From Pseudonocardia benzenivorans CB1190 (GTDB lineage: Bacteria > Actinomycetota > Actinomycetes > Mycobacteriales > Pseudonocardiaceae): a DNA stretch of 64,000 bases. Of the stretch, positions 17,678 through 25,818 are shown piece after piece. A program made the translations under genes and the position numbers. The stretch spans positions 124,001 to 188,000 of the forward strand of contig NC_015312.1 in assembly GCF_000196675.2 (NCBI RefSeq), read 5' to 3'. Within the stretch, counting starts at the first letter, position 1; each line of letters begins with the position of its first letter. A model generated the notes under the pieces. The model did no database searches. It saw only the letters and a list, made by a program, of their open reading frames with translations, and had not been told where the DNA came from.

Positions 17678-18391
17678 TCAGGGCGCGGTGGCCGCCCCGG
17701 GTGCGTACCGGAGAGCCAGGAGGCTCTTGCAGTACTCGCCGTTCGTCTCGATCCCGACGCGCTGCAGCCGGGCCCGGCGCAGGTGCAGCGGCACCTGTTC
17801 CGAGGTCACCCTGCTGCCGTCGGGATGCACGAGCAGCGGTGCGTCGTCGTCGTAGGGCAGCCCGATCGCCGCGCGTCGCCGGCGCAGCCGGGTCAGCTCG
17901 TCGGACTCGGGAAGTTCACCCAGCGTCGCCGACGCCAGCTCGTCGGGTCCCGCCCCCGCGTCGACCAACGGTCGCGCGAGCCGGTCCTGACCCGCGACCG
18001 AGGCCTTCGTGAGGAACGTGCGGCGCAGCTCGTCGAGCTCCGCCGTCGCCTCCCCGGTGAAGGTCCCGACGAAGCCCGCGTGTGCCGCGACCCCGCCGTT
18101 GATCTCCTCGGACGCGTGGTGGTCGGCCAGCGTCACCTCTGCGCGCGCCACTCCCGGGACCGCCGACACCGCGTCGTACGCGTCGGCGACCATCAGGAAC
18201 GAGAAGTTCGGCGCACAGAAGAACGTGGGCAACCGAAGCCCCACGGAGACGACGTCCCCGTCGGGCCCGTGGGACACGGTGCACGACTCGACGAAGTCGA
18301 GTCCGGTGATGGGCTCGTCGAGTTCCGGGTCGAGCACCGTGTCCAACGCGGCCCAGATCTCGGGCGAGACCCCCTCAGGGGCAGTAATCAT
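17678..18391 (-). CDS. DUF59/MIP18-type iron-sulfur assembly factor of alkane-oxidation operons
   Basis: A 237-residue protein whose first 110 residues form a DUF59 (MIP18/SufT-like) domain: ALDTVLDPELDEPITGLDFV, VGLRLPTFFCAPNFSFLM and DHHASEEINGGVAAHAGF. The extended C-terminal half is unlike simple SufT. Close relatives, as I remember them, lie downstream of propane/MimABCD-type binuclear iron monooxygenase genes and may assist metallocentre assembly. The Cys in FFCAPN is the candidate metal ligand. GGAGG lies five bases before the ATG. It is the last gene of an operon with the amidohydrolase (34-base gap). Confidence 0.82.
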   Translation of the reverse strand: MITAPEGVSPEIWAALDTVLDPELDEPITGLDFVESCTVSHGPDGDVVSVGLRLPTFFCAPNFSFLMVADAYDAVSAVPGVARAEVTLADHHASEEINGGVAAHAGFVGTFTGEATAELDELRRTFLTKASVAGQDRLARPLVDAGAGPDELASATLGELPESDELTRLRRRRAAIGLPYDDDAPLLVHPDGSRVTSEQVPLHLRRARLQRVGIETNGEYCKSLLALRYAPGAATAP

Positions 18392-18425
18392 TGCGCCTCC
18401 GCGGGGACGAGCACGTCAGCGCGGA

Positions 18426-19490
18426 TCATGCCTGCGCACCCGCCGTGCCCTCGACGAGCTCCTCGCCCGGCTGCATGCTCTCGCCGGCCTCGGTCGGCAG
18501 CTGGAGCTCGGCCGGGACGGGGATGTCGTACAGCTTGGCGGCGTTGAGGCCGAGGATCTTCTTCTTCGACGCGGTGGTGAGGCGCGGGTAGTCGGCGAAC
18601 TGGTCGTCGTCGGGCATCTGCCAGTCGACCAGGCCCTCGACCTGCCACTTCGGCGTCCAGATGTTGTAGTCGCCACCGAAGAGCATCTTGTCCTCGCCGA
18701 CCCAGAACAGCAGCTCGCCCATGACCTTGGCGAAGAACTTGGGACGGGCGTGCATCAGGCCGCCGACGACGACCGACAGGCCGGCGTAGACGTTGGGCTC
18801 CTGCACCGCCATGAAGCAGAAGTCCTCGATGCGCGGGAGGCCGACGTGCTCGACGATGAAGTTGAGGCCCTGGAAGTCGGTCGCGGCGTGGTCGACGTCG
18901 GCGACGTCGAACGCGTCCTTGTCGAGCGGCCAGATCGTCGGGCCCTTGTGGACGTGGACGTTCTTGACGCCCAGGTCCTGCGCGGCCTGCAGGAAGCGGT
19001 AGGCCTCCGGGTCGGTCAGCTTGTAGCCGCGGGAGTCGCCGTTCCACTCCGCGGTGTAGAGCTTGACGCCCTTGTGCTTGTACTTCGCGACGTCCGCCTC
19101 GAGCTGCCGGAGCCCGGCGTCGCCCTCACGCGGGTCGAAGCGACCGTTGACGATCAGCTTGTCGCCCCAGCGCTCGAGGAGCGCGGCGTTCTGGTCGGCG
19201 GTGTTGAAGCCGTCCTTGTACCACTCCTTGAGGTACGTCGACTGGAAGATCGCGTAGTCGACGTGGCCCTCGATGAACATGTCGCGCTCGAAGTCCTCGG
19301 GCGTGACCTTGAGGTACTTCTCCCAGTCCCAGTGGGTCTCGGGCGGGCCGAGCTGGTGGTAGCCGTAGAAGCAGTCGATCCAACCCTTGGCGTACTGCTC
19401 CTTGCCCTCGACCCAGTTCTCCTTGGACGCGTCCCAGAAGTGACTGTGTGAGTCGACGACGAAGTACTTCTCGCCATCCTTCTCGTACAT
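18426..19490 (-). CDS. Amidohydrolase family protein (PF04909 type)
   Basis: A 354-residue metal-dependent hydrolase or decarboxylase-like TIM barrel. It has the HxH metal motif in VDSHSHFWDA, a predicted later His in FIVEHVGLPRI and the terminal Asp region LFGGDYNIWTP. Tryptophan- and tyrosine-rich stretches (YGYHQLGPPETHWDWEKYL) mark the subgroup found beside propane monooxygenase genes. The precise reaction is unknown. ATG 19,490 is preceded by AAAGGA at a good distance. Frames upstream of it are non-conserved. It lies between the dehydrogenase and DUF59 genes. Confidence 0.86.
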   Translation of the reverse strand: MYEKDGEKYFVVDSHSHFWDASKENWVEGKEQYAKGWIDCFYGYHQLGPPETHWDWEKYLKVTPEDFERDMFIEGHVDYAIFQSTYLKEWYKDGFNTADQNAALLERWGDKLIVNGRFDPREGDAGLRQLEADVAKYKHKGVKLYTAEWNGDSRGYKLTDPEAYRFLQAAQDLGVKNVHVHKGPTIWPLDKDAFDVADVDHAATDFQGLNFIVEHVGLPRIEDFCFMAVQEPNVYAGLSVVVGGLMHARPKFFAKVMGELLFWVGEDKMLFGGDYNIWTPKWQVEGLVDWQMPDDDQFADYPRLTTASKKKILGLNAAKLYDIPVPAELQLPTEAGESMQPGEELVEGTAGAQA

Positions 19491-19545
19491 GTGTGGTGGT
19501 CCTTTCCTCTCAGCGTCAGCGCTGGGTTTGCCGCTGGTCAGGAGT

Positions 19546-20574
19546 TCACGGAACGAGGATCGCCCGGCCGCGGACACGACCGGCGTCGAGGTCGTGCAGC
19601 GCGTCGAGCGCCGCATCGAGCGGGTACTTCTTGGTGTGCAGCGTGACCTTGCCCGCCTGGGCCAGGACCATCAGCTCGGTCAGGTCGGCGTAGGTCCCGA
19701 CGATGTTGCCGATGACGTTCTTCTCGCCGCCGACGAAGTCGAGCGTCGGCGCGGTGAACGTGCCGCCGTAGCCCAGGATGTACTGCGAACCGGCGGGCGC
19801 GGTCATCTGCCAGGCGTCGAGCTCGGCGCCCTGCTCGGCGACGAAGTCGAACACCACGTCGCCGCCGCGCCCGTTGGTGATGTCCTTGACGGCATCGACC
19901 TGGTTGCCGTCGGCGAGGACGGTCTCGTCGGCACCGATCTGCTTCGCGAGGGCGAGCGCGTCGGGGTTCCTGTCGACGACGACGATCCGGGTGCCGGTGA
20001 TGGCCGCGAGCGCCTGGATGGCGATGTGGCCGAGGCCGCCCGCACCCTGCACGACGGCTGTGGTGCCGGGGTAGAGGTCCGGCACCGCCTTGCGGACCGC
20101 GTGGTAGGCGGTGATGCCGGCGTCGGCCAGTGCGGCGACGTCGGCCGGGTTGGTGCTCGGGTCGAGCTTGATGCAGGCCCGCGCGGTGGTGCGCAGGTAC
20201 TCCGCCATGCCGCCGTCGTTGTTCGACAGGCCGGGGAAGAACGCGTTCTCGCACTGCATGTCGCGACCGCGCCGGCAGGGCAGGCACAGCCCGCACGACG
20301 GCTGCGGATGCAGGATGACGGTGTCGCCCACGGCGACGTTGGTGACACCCTCGCCGACGGCCTCTACCCAGCCGGCGTTCTCGTGGCCGATCACGTACGG
20401 CAGCTCGGGGCCCATGGCCTCGGCCCAGTCGCCGTTGATGATGTGCAGGTCGGTCCGGCAGACCCCTGCGCCACCGATCTTGACGATGACGTCGAGGGGT
20501 CCCTGCAGCGTGGGCTCGGGGATGTCGTCGATCTTCGGGTCGGAGTGGTACTCGTGCACCCGGACGGCCTTCAC
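19546..20574 (-). CDS. Zinc-dependent NAD(P) alcohol dehydrogenase, propane-oxidation Adh1 type
   Basis: A 342-residue MDR family enzyme. The catalytic zinc site is Cys in GVCRTDLH with HE in GHENAGWVEAVGEGV. The structural zinc site has four Cys in SCGLCLPCRRGRDMQC. The Rossmann loop is GAGGLGHIAIQ, with Asp in VVVDRNP favouring NAD. It probably oxidises short secondary or primary alcohols formed by alkane hydroxylation, as Adh does in prm/mim operons. GTG 20,574 has GGGAGG eight bases upstream. It is the first gene of the three-gene unit, and the 242 bases upstream probably contain its promoter. Confidence 0.9.
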   Translation of the reverse strand: MKAVRVHEYHSDPKIDDIPEPTLQGPLDVIVKIGGAGVCRTDLHIINGDWAEAMGPELPYVIGHENAGWVEAVGEGVTNVAVGDTVILHPQPSCGLCLPCRRGRDMQCENAFFPGLSNNDGGMAEYLRTTARACIKLDPSTNPADVAALADAGITAYHAVRKAVPDLYPGTTAVVQGAGGLGHIAIQALAAITGTRIVVVDRNPDALALAKQIGADETVLADGNQVDAVKDITNGRGGDVVFDFVAEQGAELDAWQMTAPAGSQYILGYGGTFTAPTLDFVGGEKNVIGNIVGTYADLTELMVLAQAGKVTLHTKKYPLDAALDALHDLDAGRVRGRAILVP

Positions 20575-20753
20575 GCCCGTACCTCCCTTGGTCTCGGGGA
20601 CTGGCCCCGATTCCATTGCGGCGTGCAGCACGTCACAAGGGGTCGGATTCCACGGAGCGAGAAAACGGACTGATCGGGCATGAGACACCTGCCCGCCGTC
20701 ACGGGGCCGCAAAATGGTGTTGGCCCAGTTCACCGGGGGTGTGGAGACGCAAA

Positions 20754-20783
20754 GGGCCCGGCGCGACGAGGTCGGCCGGGCCC
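20754..20783 (-). terminator. Terminator after the SnoaL-like gene
   Basis: GGGCCCGGC and GCCGGGCCC are separated by 12 bases. On the minus strand the stem is followed by TTTGCG, giving a short U-tract. It lies 33 bases past the SnoaL-like stop, separating it from the downstream Adh operon. Confidence 0.75.
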
Positions 20784-20816
20784 GGGTGCACCCCTGAAGA
20801 TCCAGGGGGCGGGTGA

Positions 20817-21242
20817 TCAGGAGGTGGAACGTGCGAACCGTTGCGGCTCCCTGCCCGCCATCACGTCGCGGCCGCGTGCGGTGTCGGCGTAGAGCCGGCA
20901 GAAGACGATCTGCCCGTCGTGCACCGTGAACAGGAACATGTGCTCGTTCTGCATGCGGATGCCGTCGGGCGAGAGCGCGTCGGTCCGCACCGGGACGGCG
21001 ATGGTGTCGCCCGCCTCGGCGATCTCGTGCGCCTCGTAGCGGAAGTACTGCCACTTCGCGTTGACGTGGGCCCACCAGCCCTCGAACTCCGCGCGCCCGG
21101 TGAACACCCCGCCGTAGGGCAGCGAGTCCGACATCTCGAACCGGAAGTCGTCGGCGAGCAGGCCGATCATCGGGCCGAAGTCGTTCTTCTCGTATCCGGT
21201 GAACGCCGCCCGCAGGGCGGCCACGACCTTCTCGTCGCTCAT
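20817..21242 (-). CDS. SnoaL-like / nuclear transport factor 2 fold protein
   Basis: A 141-residue protein with the NTF2-like pattern: an N-terminal helix VVAALRAAFTGYEKNDFGPMIGLLADDFRFEM, then GGVFTGRAEFEGWWAHV, and strand pairs ending MFLFTVHDGQIVFCRLYAD. Such proteins are isomerases, hydrolases or binding proteins, and no catalytic residues can be assigned here. ATG start with GGAG upstream. A strong palindromic operator candidate lies 44 bases before the start, so the gene is probably repressor-controlled. A terminator follows. Confidence 0.8.
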   Translation of the reverse strand: MSDEKVVAALRAAFTGYEKNDFGPMIGLLADDFRFEMSDSLPYGGVFTGRAEFEGWWAHVNAKWQYFRYEAHEIAEAGDTIAVPVRTDALSPDGIRMQNEHMFLFTVHDGQIVFCRLYADTARGRDVMAGREPQRFARSTS

Positions 21243-21285
21243 TCGTGCACTCTCCTCGTCGCGATCAGCCGGGCTGCTCGAAAGA

Positions 21286-21307
21286 AATACGAGCTTATGC
21301 TCCTATT
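21286..21307 (-). promoter_or_regulatory. 22-bp palindromic operator candidate upstream of the SnoaL-like gene
   Basis: AATACGAGC and GCTCCTATT flank TTAT, with 8 of 9 arm positions complementary. This is an AT-rich patch in a GC-rich genome, placed where a promoter should be, and it is typical of TetR/MarR-type dimer sites. No such regulator is adjacent. Confidence 0.5.
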
Positions 21308-21357
21308 GAGGACGCGATCAACCGGCGCAGATCGAGGACACGCAGGTCGGCCGGGCG

Positions 21358-23172
21358 TCAGCTCTCGTAGAGGGCGTCCAGCGCGTCGCGGTGGAGCCGC
21401 TCGACGTCCTTGCGCCGGATTTTCATGCTCGGCGTCAGCTCGCCGTCGTCGACGGTGAGCTCGCGGTCGAGGATCGTGAACTTCTTGATCGTCTCCCAGC
21501 GGTTGAGCTTCGCGTTGAGCTCGTCGACGTAGCCCTGCACGAGTGCGTGCACCTCGGGCGACGCTACCAGCTCCGCGTGCTCGCGGCCGGCCAGCCCGTT
21601 GTTCGCGGCCCAGCCGCGCAGCGCGTCGGCGTCGAGGGTGAGCAGGGCCGTGCAGTAGTTGCGTCCGTCGCCGTGCACGACGGCCTGGCTGACGTACGGG
21701 CACACCGCCAGCAGCCGGCCCTCGATCGGCTGTGGCGCGACGTATTTGCCGCCGGAGGTCTTGAACAGGTCCTTCTTGCGGTCGGTGATCTTCAGGTAGC
21801 CGTCGGCGTCGAGCTCGCCGATGTCGCCGGTGTGCAGGAAGCCGTCGGCGTCGAGCGCCTCGGCGGTCTGGTCGGGCAGGTTGTGGTAGCCGGTCATGAC
21901 GCTGGGGCTGCGCAGCAGGACCTCGCCGTCGTCGGCGATCGTGATCTCCGTGCCGGGCAACGGGTGTCCGACCGTGCCGATCCGGTACCGGCTCAGCTCG
22001 TTGACCGCCCCGCCCGCCGCGTTCTCGGTCATCCCGTAGCCCTCGAGGATGAGGACGCCGGCTGCGTGGAACCAGTGCGCGAGGTCCGGGGCCAGTGCCG
22101 CGGAACCGGAGATGAAGAAGCGGACCCGGCCGCCGAAGCGGGCGCGGATCTTCGACAGGACCAGCGCGTCGGCCAGCCGGTGCTGCGCGGCGAGCAGCGG
22201 CGGCACGCGCCTGCCGGCCAGCTTCAGGTCGCTCACCTTGCGGCCCACCGACATCGCCCAGGTGAACAGCGTGGCCTTCGGCCCGCCCTCGGCGGCGATC
22301 GTGGTGACGATGCGGGCGTGCGCCTTCTCGAAGATGCGGGGTGCGGCGGCCATCATCGTCGGCCGCACGACCGCCATGTTCTCGACGATCCGGTCGACGC
22401 GCCCGTCGACCGCCGTGGTGAAGCCGATCGCGAGCTGTGCCGCGAGCAGGACCTTGCCGAACGAGTGGGCGAGCGGGAGCCACAGGTACTGCAGGTCGTC
22501 GGGACGGCACAGGTCGAGCTTGGTGAGCGCGTCGCCCTGATAGGTCCAGGCCTTCTGCGGCAGCCGCACTCCCTTCGGGCGGCCGGTTGTGCCGGAGGTG
22601 TAGATCAGCGTGGCCAGGTCGTCGGGGGAGATGCCGTCGATGCGGTCGGCCACGGCGTCGGGCGAGGTCTCGGTGAGCGCCCGGCCGCGGGCGGCGAGGT
22701 CGGTGACCGTGATCACCCAGTCGTCGTCGTCCTCGGGGGTGCCGTCGAGGAGCACGACGACGCCGACGTCGGGCAGCTCGTCGCGGTGCGCACGCAGCTT
22801 CGCGACCTGGGTCTCGTCCTCGGCGAACACGACGCGGCTGCCGGAGTCGGCCAGGATGAACGCGACGTCGGGCGCGCCCGTCGTCGGGTAGACGGTCGTG
22901 GTCGCCGCGCCCGCGCACATGATGGCGAGGTCGGCGACGATCCACTCGTAGCGGGTGCCGGCCATGATCGCGACGCGGTCGCCCGCCTCGACACCGAGCG
23001 CGATGAGCCCCGCCGCGAGCCGGCCGACGCGTTCGCCCGTCTCGCCCCAGGTGATCGCGCGCCAGGTGCCGTCGGACTCGGGGACGCGGAAGGCCTCGCG
23101 GTCGGCCGAGGCGTGGACCCGGTCGTGGAACATCCGGGCGACGCTCGGAGCGGCGGACGCCGTAGCGGTCAT
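21358..23172 (-). CDS. Long-chain fatty-acid--CoA ligase (AMP-forming), FadD15-like
   Basis: A 604-residue ANL-superfamily adenylate-forming enzyme. The A3 motif LIYTSGTTGRPKG, the A5 motif EGYGMTENAAGG, the A7-A8 segment LHTGDIGELDADGYLKITDRKKDLFKTS, and the C-terminal catalytic Lys region PSMKIRRKD are all intact. Large size and the LWLPLAHSFGK segment match long-chain acyl-CoA synthetases that form acyl-AMP and then acyl-CoA. GGGGAG precedes ATG 23,172. It is divergent from the thioesterase-like gene and upstream of the SnoaL-like gene, so a lipid or acid catabolic role fits. Confidence 0.92.
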   Translation of the reverse strand: MTATASAAPSVARMFHDRVHASADREAFRVPESDGTWRAITWGETGERVGRLAAGLIALGVEAGDRVAIMAGTRYEWIVADLAIMCAGAATTTVYPTTGAPDVAFILADSGSRVVFAEDETQVAKLRAHRDELPDVGVVVLLDGTPEDDDDWVITVTDLAARGRALTETSPDAVADRIDGISPDDLATLIYTSGTTGRPKGVRLPQKAWTYQGDALTKLDLCRPDDLQYLWLPLAHSFGKVLLAAQLAIGFTTAVDGRVDRIVENMAVVRPTMMAAAPRIFEKAHARIVTTIAAEGGPKATLFTWAMSVGRKVSDLKLAGRRVPPLLAAQHRLADALVLSKIRARFGGRVRFFISGSAALAPDLAHWFHAAGVLILEGYGMTENAAGGAVNELSRYRIGTVGHPLPGTEITIADDGEVLLRSPSVMTGYHNLPDQTAEALDADGFLHTGDIGELDADGYLKITDRKKDLFKTSGGKYVAPQPIEGRLLAVCPYVSQAVVHGDGRNYCTALLTLDADALRGWAANNGLAGREHAELVASPEVHALVQGYVDELNAKLNRWETIKKFTILDRELTVDDGELTPSMKIRRKDVERLHRDALDALYES

Positions 23173-23211
23173 CTCCCGGCTCCCCTTATGTCCGTTTCGG
23201 TGGAGGGAACC

Positions 23212-23236
23212 TACCAGCCTTACCAGCCAGTAATAT
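23212..23236 (+). promoter_or_regulatory. Promoter with two TACCAGCC direct repeats in the divergent fadD/hotdog gap
   Basis: TACCAGCC occurs at 23,212 and 23,221, nine bases apart. It is followed by TAATAT (23,231-23,236), an excellent -10 hexamer eight bases before the GTG of the hotdog gene. The repeats would overlap RNA polymerase contacts, so a regulator could act on both divergent genes. Confidence 0.5.
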
Positions 23237-23244
23237 GCCGCCGT

Positions 23245-23721
23245 GTGAGCGACTTCGACTGGGTGGCCGACGCGCTGGACAGCGGCGTCCCGTGGGTGCA
23301 CAGCAGCGGCGTCGTGGTCGACGAGGTCGAGGCGACGCGCGCGGTCTGCCGGCTGCCCGACCGGCCCGAACTGCACAACCACGTCGGCGGCCCGCACGCG
23401 GCGATGATCTTCGGGCTGGCCGAGACGGCGTCGGGCGCGGTCGGGCTCGCCGCCTTCGGCGCGACGGCCGAGCGGGCGGTGCCGCTCGTCGTCACCTCGA
23501 CGATCCACTACCGCGCGCTGGCGAGGGGCCCGCTGACGGCCGAGGCGGTACTCGCGCGCCCGGCCGCCGAGGTGCTGGCCGAGCTGGACGCGGGCACGCG
23601 CCCGGAGTTCACCGTCGACGTCACGGTCCGTGACGGCCAGGGGAAGGACTGCGCGACCGTCACGGTGGTGTGGACGCTCAAGCCGGTGCGCGACCGCGCG
23701 TCCGCGCCGCAGGGGGACTAG
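23245..23721 (+). CDS. Hotdog-fold thioesterase-like protein (DUF4442/PaaI type)
   Basis: A 158-residue protein with hotdog features: a conserved acidic/His stretch ELHNHVGGPHAAMIFGLAETASG on the central helix, then TSTIHYRALARGPLTAEAVL and DVTVRDGQGKDCATVTVVWTLK. Asn-His-Gly-Gly at the helix N-terminus fits PaaI/DUF4442 acyl-CoA thioesterases. The GTG start lies eight bases from TAATAT, indicating a leaderless mRNA. Its place beside an acyl-CoA ligase supports acyl-CoA turnover, but the substrate is unknown. Confidence 0.8.
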   Translation: MSDFDWVADALDSGVPWVHSSGVVVDEVEATRAVCRLPDRPELHNHVGGPHAAMIFGLAETASGAVGLAAFGATAERAVPLVVTSTIHYRALARGPLTAEAVLARPAAEVLAELDAGTRPEFTVDVTVRDGQGKDCATVTVVWTLKPVRDRASAPQGD

Positions 23722-23732
23722 CGTCGCGCGCC

Positions 23733-24389
23733 GTGCGCATCGTGATCGCCGGAGGGCATGGACAGATCGCGTTGCGGCTGGCGACGTTGCTGGCCGCGCG
23801 TGGTGACGAGGTCGTGGGCGTGGTGCGCAACCCCGCCCACGTCGACGACGTGGCGGCCGCCGGTGCCTCGGCCGTCGTGCTCGATCTCGAACGGGCGGAC
23901 GCCGACGAGCTCGCCGGGCACCTGACCGGCGCCGACGCGGTCGTCTTCGCCGCGGGCGCCGGCCCGGGCAGCGGCGCCGCGCGCAAGGACACCGTCGACC
24001 GGGCCGCGGCCACGCTGCTGGCCGACGCCGCCTCCCGCGCCGGGGTGCGGCGCTACCTGCTCGTCTCGGCGATGGGCCTCGACGCCGAGCCCGATCCAGG
24101 GCGCGGTGAGGTGTGGGTCGCGTACCTGCGTGCCAAGAAGGCCGCCGAGGACGCCCTGCGGGCCACCGACCTGGAGTGGACGATCCTGCGGCCCGGCCGG
24201 CTGACCGACGACGCCGGCACCGGCAAGGTCACGCTCGGACCGAGCGTGGGGTACGGCGAGGTGACACGCGACGACACCGCCGCGGTGCTGGCCGCACTGC
24301 TCGACACCGCCGCGAGCGCCGGGTCGGTGCTGGAGGTCGTCGGCGGCGACGTCCCGATCGCCGACGCCGTCGCGGCGGCCGTCCGATGA
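23733..24389 (+). CDS. NAD(P)-binding SDR-like protein (atypical short-chain reductase)
   Basis: A 218-residue Rossmann protein. The nucleotide loop GGHGQIALRLATLL at the N-terminus, AVVFAAGAGPGSG, and VSAMGLDAEP and LEWTILRPGRLTDD are typical of the NmrA/YwnB-like atypical SDR group, which often lacks the Tyr-Lys pair. Reaction unknown. GTG 23,733 was chosen for the immediate beta strand RIVIAG. TAGCGT eight bases upstream suggests a leaderless start. The stop overlaps the next gene (ATGA), so the two are translationally coupled. Confidence 0.86.
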   Translation: MRIVIAGGHGQIALRLATLLAARGDEVVGVVRNPAHVDDVAAAGASAVVLDLERADADELAGHLTGADAVVFAAGAGPGSGAARKDTVDRAAATLLADAASRAGVRRYLLVSAMGLDAEPDPGRGEVWVAYLRAKKAAEDALRATDLEWTILRPGRLTDDAGTGKVTLGPSVGYGEVTRDDTAAVLAALLDTAASAGSVLEVVGGDVPIADAVAAAVR

Positions 24390-25798
24390 CCGCCGGGGCC
24401 GACGAGTTCGACGTCGTCGTCATCGGGGCCGGTCCGACGGGCGAGAACGCCGCCGACTACGCCGTCCGTAACGGGCTGACTGCCGCCCTGGTCGAGGCCG
24501 AGCGCGTCGGCGGCGAGTGCTCGTACTGGGCGTGCATCCCGTCCAAGGCGCTGCTGCGTACCGGACAGGCCGTCGCCGCGGCCCGGCGGCTGCCCGGGGT
24601 GCGGGCCGACCTGGACCCGGCCGCGGTGCTCGCCCGCCGCGACGAGTTCGTCCACGACCTCGACGACGCGAGCCAGGTCGAGTGGGCCGAGGGCGCGGGC
24701 ATCACCGTCGTCCGCGGCACCGGACGGCTCGACGGCGAGCGGGCCGTCCGGGTCGGTGACCGGGTGCTGCGGGCCCGGCACGCCGTCGTCGTCGCGACGG
24801 GCAGCGTCCCGGTCCGGCCGCCCGTCGAGGGGCTGGACTCCGTGCGCACCTGGGGTTCCCGGGAGGCCACGAACGCGTCGGAGGTGCCCGCACGGTTCGG
24901 GGTGCTGGGCGGCGGGGTCGTCGGCTGCGAGCTGGCGCAGGCGTTCTGCCGGCTCGGGTCGCGGGTCACGCTCGTCGACGTCGGGTCGCGGTTGTTGCCC
25001 GCCGCCGAGCCCGCCGCCGGCGAGCGGGTCGCGGCCGCGATGCGGGAGGAGGGCATCGACGTCCGGCTCGGCCAGGGTCTCGACGCCGTCTCGCCCGGCC
25101 CCGGCGGCGCCGTCGTCCTGCACCTCGGGGGCGAGCGCGTCGAGGTCGACGCGCTGCTCGTCGCCACCGGCAGGCGGCCCAACACCGGCGACCTCGGCGT
25201 CGACACGGTCGGCCTCGAACCCGGCAAGCCGCTGGCCGTGGACGACTCCGGGCTGGTCGACGGGGTCGAGGGCGGCTGGCTCTACGCCGCGGGCGACGTC
25301 ACCGGCCGGGCTCCCTTGACGCACATGGGGAAGTACGCGGCGCGGATCGTCGGCGCCGCGATCGCCGCCCGCGCGCAGGGCGCGCCGCTCGACACCGGGC
25401 CGTGGGGCGAGCACTCCGCGACGGCCGACCACGCCGCCGTCCCGCAGGTCGTGTTCACCGACCCGGAGGTCGCGTCGGTCGGGCTGACCGCCGCGCGCGC
25501 CCGCGACGCGGGCCTCCCGGTGCGCGTCGTCGAGATCGACATCGCCGTCGCCGGGTCGTCGCTGCATGCCGACGGCTACTCCGGCAGCGCGACGATGGTC
25601 GTCGACACCGAGCGGGAGGTGCTCGTCGGCGCCACGTTCGTCGGGCAGGACGTCGCGGAGCTGGTGCACGCCGCCACGGTCGCCGTGGTCGGGGAGGTGC
25701 CGCTGGCGCGGCTGTGGCACGCGGTCCCATCGTTCCCGACGATCAGCGAGGTCTGGCTGCGGCTGCTGGAGACCTACCGCTCGAACGCGGCGGGCTGA
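24386..25798 (+). CDS. FAD-dependent pyridine nucleotide-disulfide oxidoreductase
   Basis: A 470-residue class I flavoprotein disulfide reductase. FAD site VVIGAGPTGENAA, redox-active CX4C in GGECSYWACIPSK, NAD(P) site GVLGGGVVGCELAQAF, second FAD motif LYAAGDVTG, and a dimerisation domain with WHAVPSFPTISEVW. It resembles MerA/lipoamide-dehydrogenase-like enzymes, but the usual HAHPT motif reads HAVPSFPT, so the disulfide partner is uncertain. It is coupled to the preceding NAD(P)-binding gene by a four-base overlap. It converges with copD. Confidence 0.9.
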   Translation: MTAGADEFDVVVIGAGPTGENAADYAVRNGLTAALVEAERVGGECSYWACIPSKALLRTGQAVAAARRLPGVRADLDPAAVLARRDEFVHDLDDASQVEWAEGAGITVVRGTGRLDGERAVRVGDRVLRARHAVVVATGSVPVRPPVEGLDSVRTWGSREATNASEVPARFGVLGGGVVGCELAQAFCRLGSRVTLVDVGSRLLPAAEPAAGERVAAAMREEGIDVRLGQGLDAVSPGPGGAVVLHLGGERVEVDALLVATGRRPNTGDLGVDTVGLEPGKPLAVDDSGLVDGVEGGWLYAAGDVTGRAPLTHMGKYAARIVGAAIAARAQGAPLDTGPWGEHSATADHAAVPQVVFTDPEVASVGLTAARARDAGLPVRVVEIDIAVAGSSLHADGYSGSATMVVDTEREVLVGATFVGQDVAELVHAATVAVVGEVPLARLWHAVPSFPTISEVWLRLLETYRSNAAG

Positions 25799-25818
25799 TC
25801 GCCACTCACCGCAGGTGT

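Noticed and set aside
17678-20574. Integrated mobile element carrying the catabolic genes
   Set aside because: No integrase, transposase, flanking repeats or tRNA-linked attachment site is seen, and base composition looks like the neighbours.
20575-20753. Defined activator site for the Adh operon
   Set aside because: Several short dyads (for example CGGGGACTGGCCCCG) are present, but none matches a known element well enough to assign.
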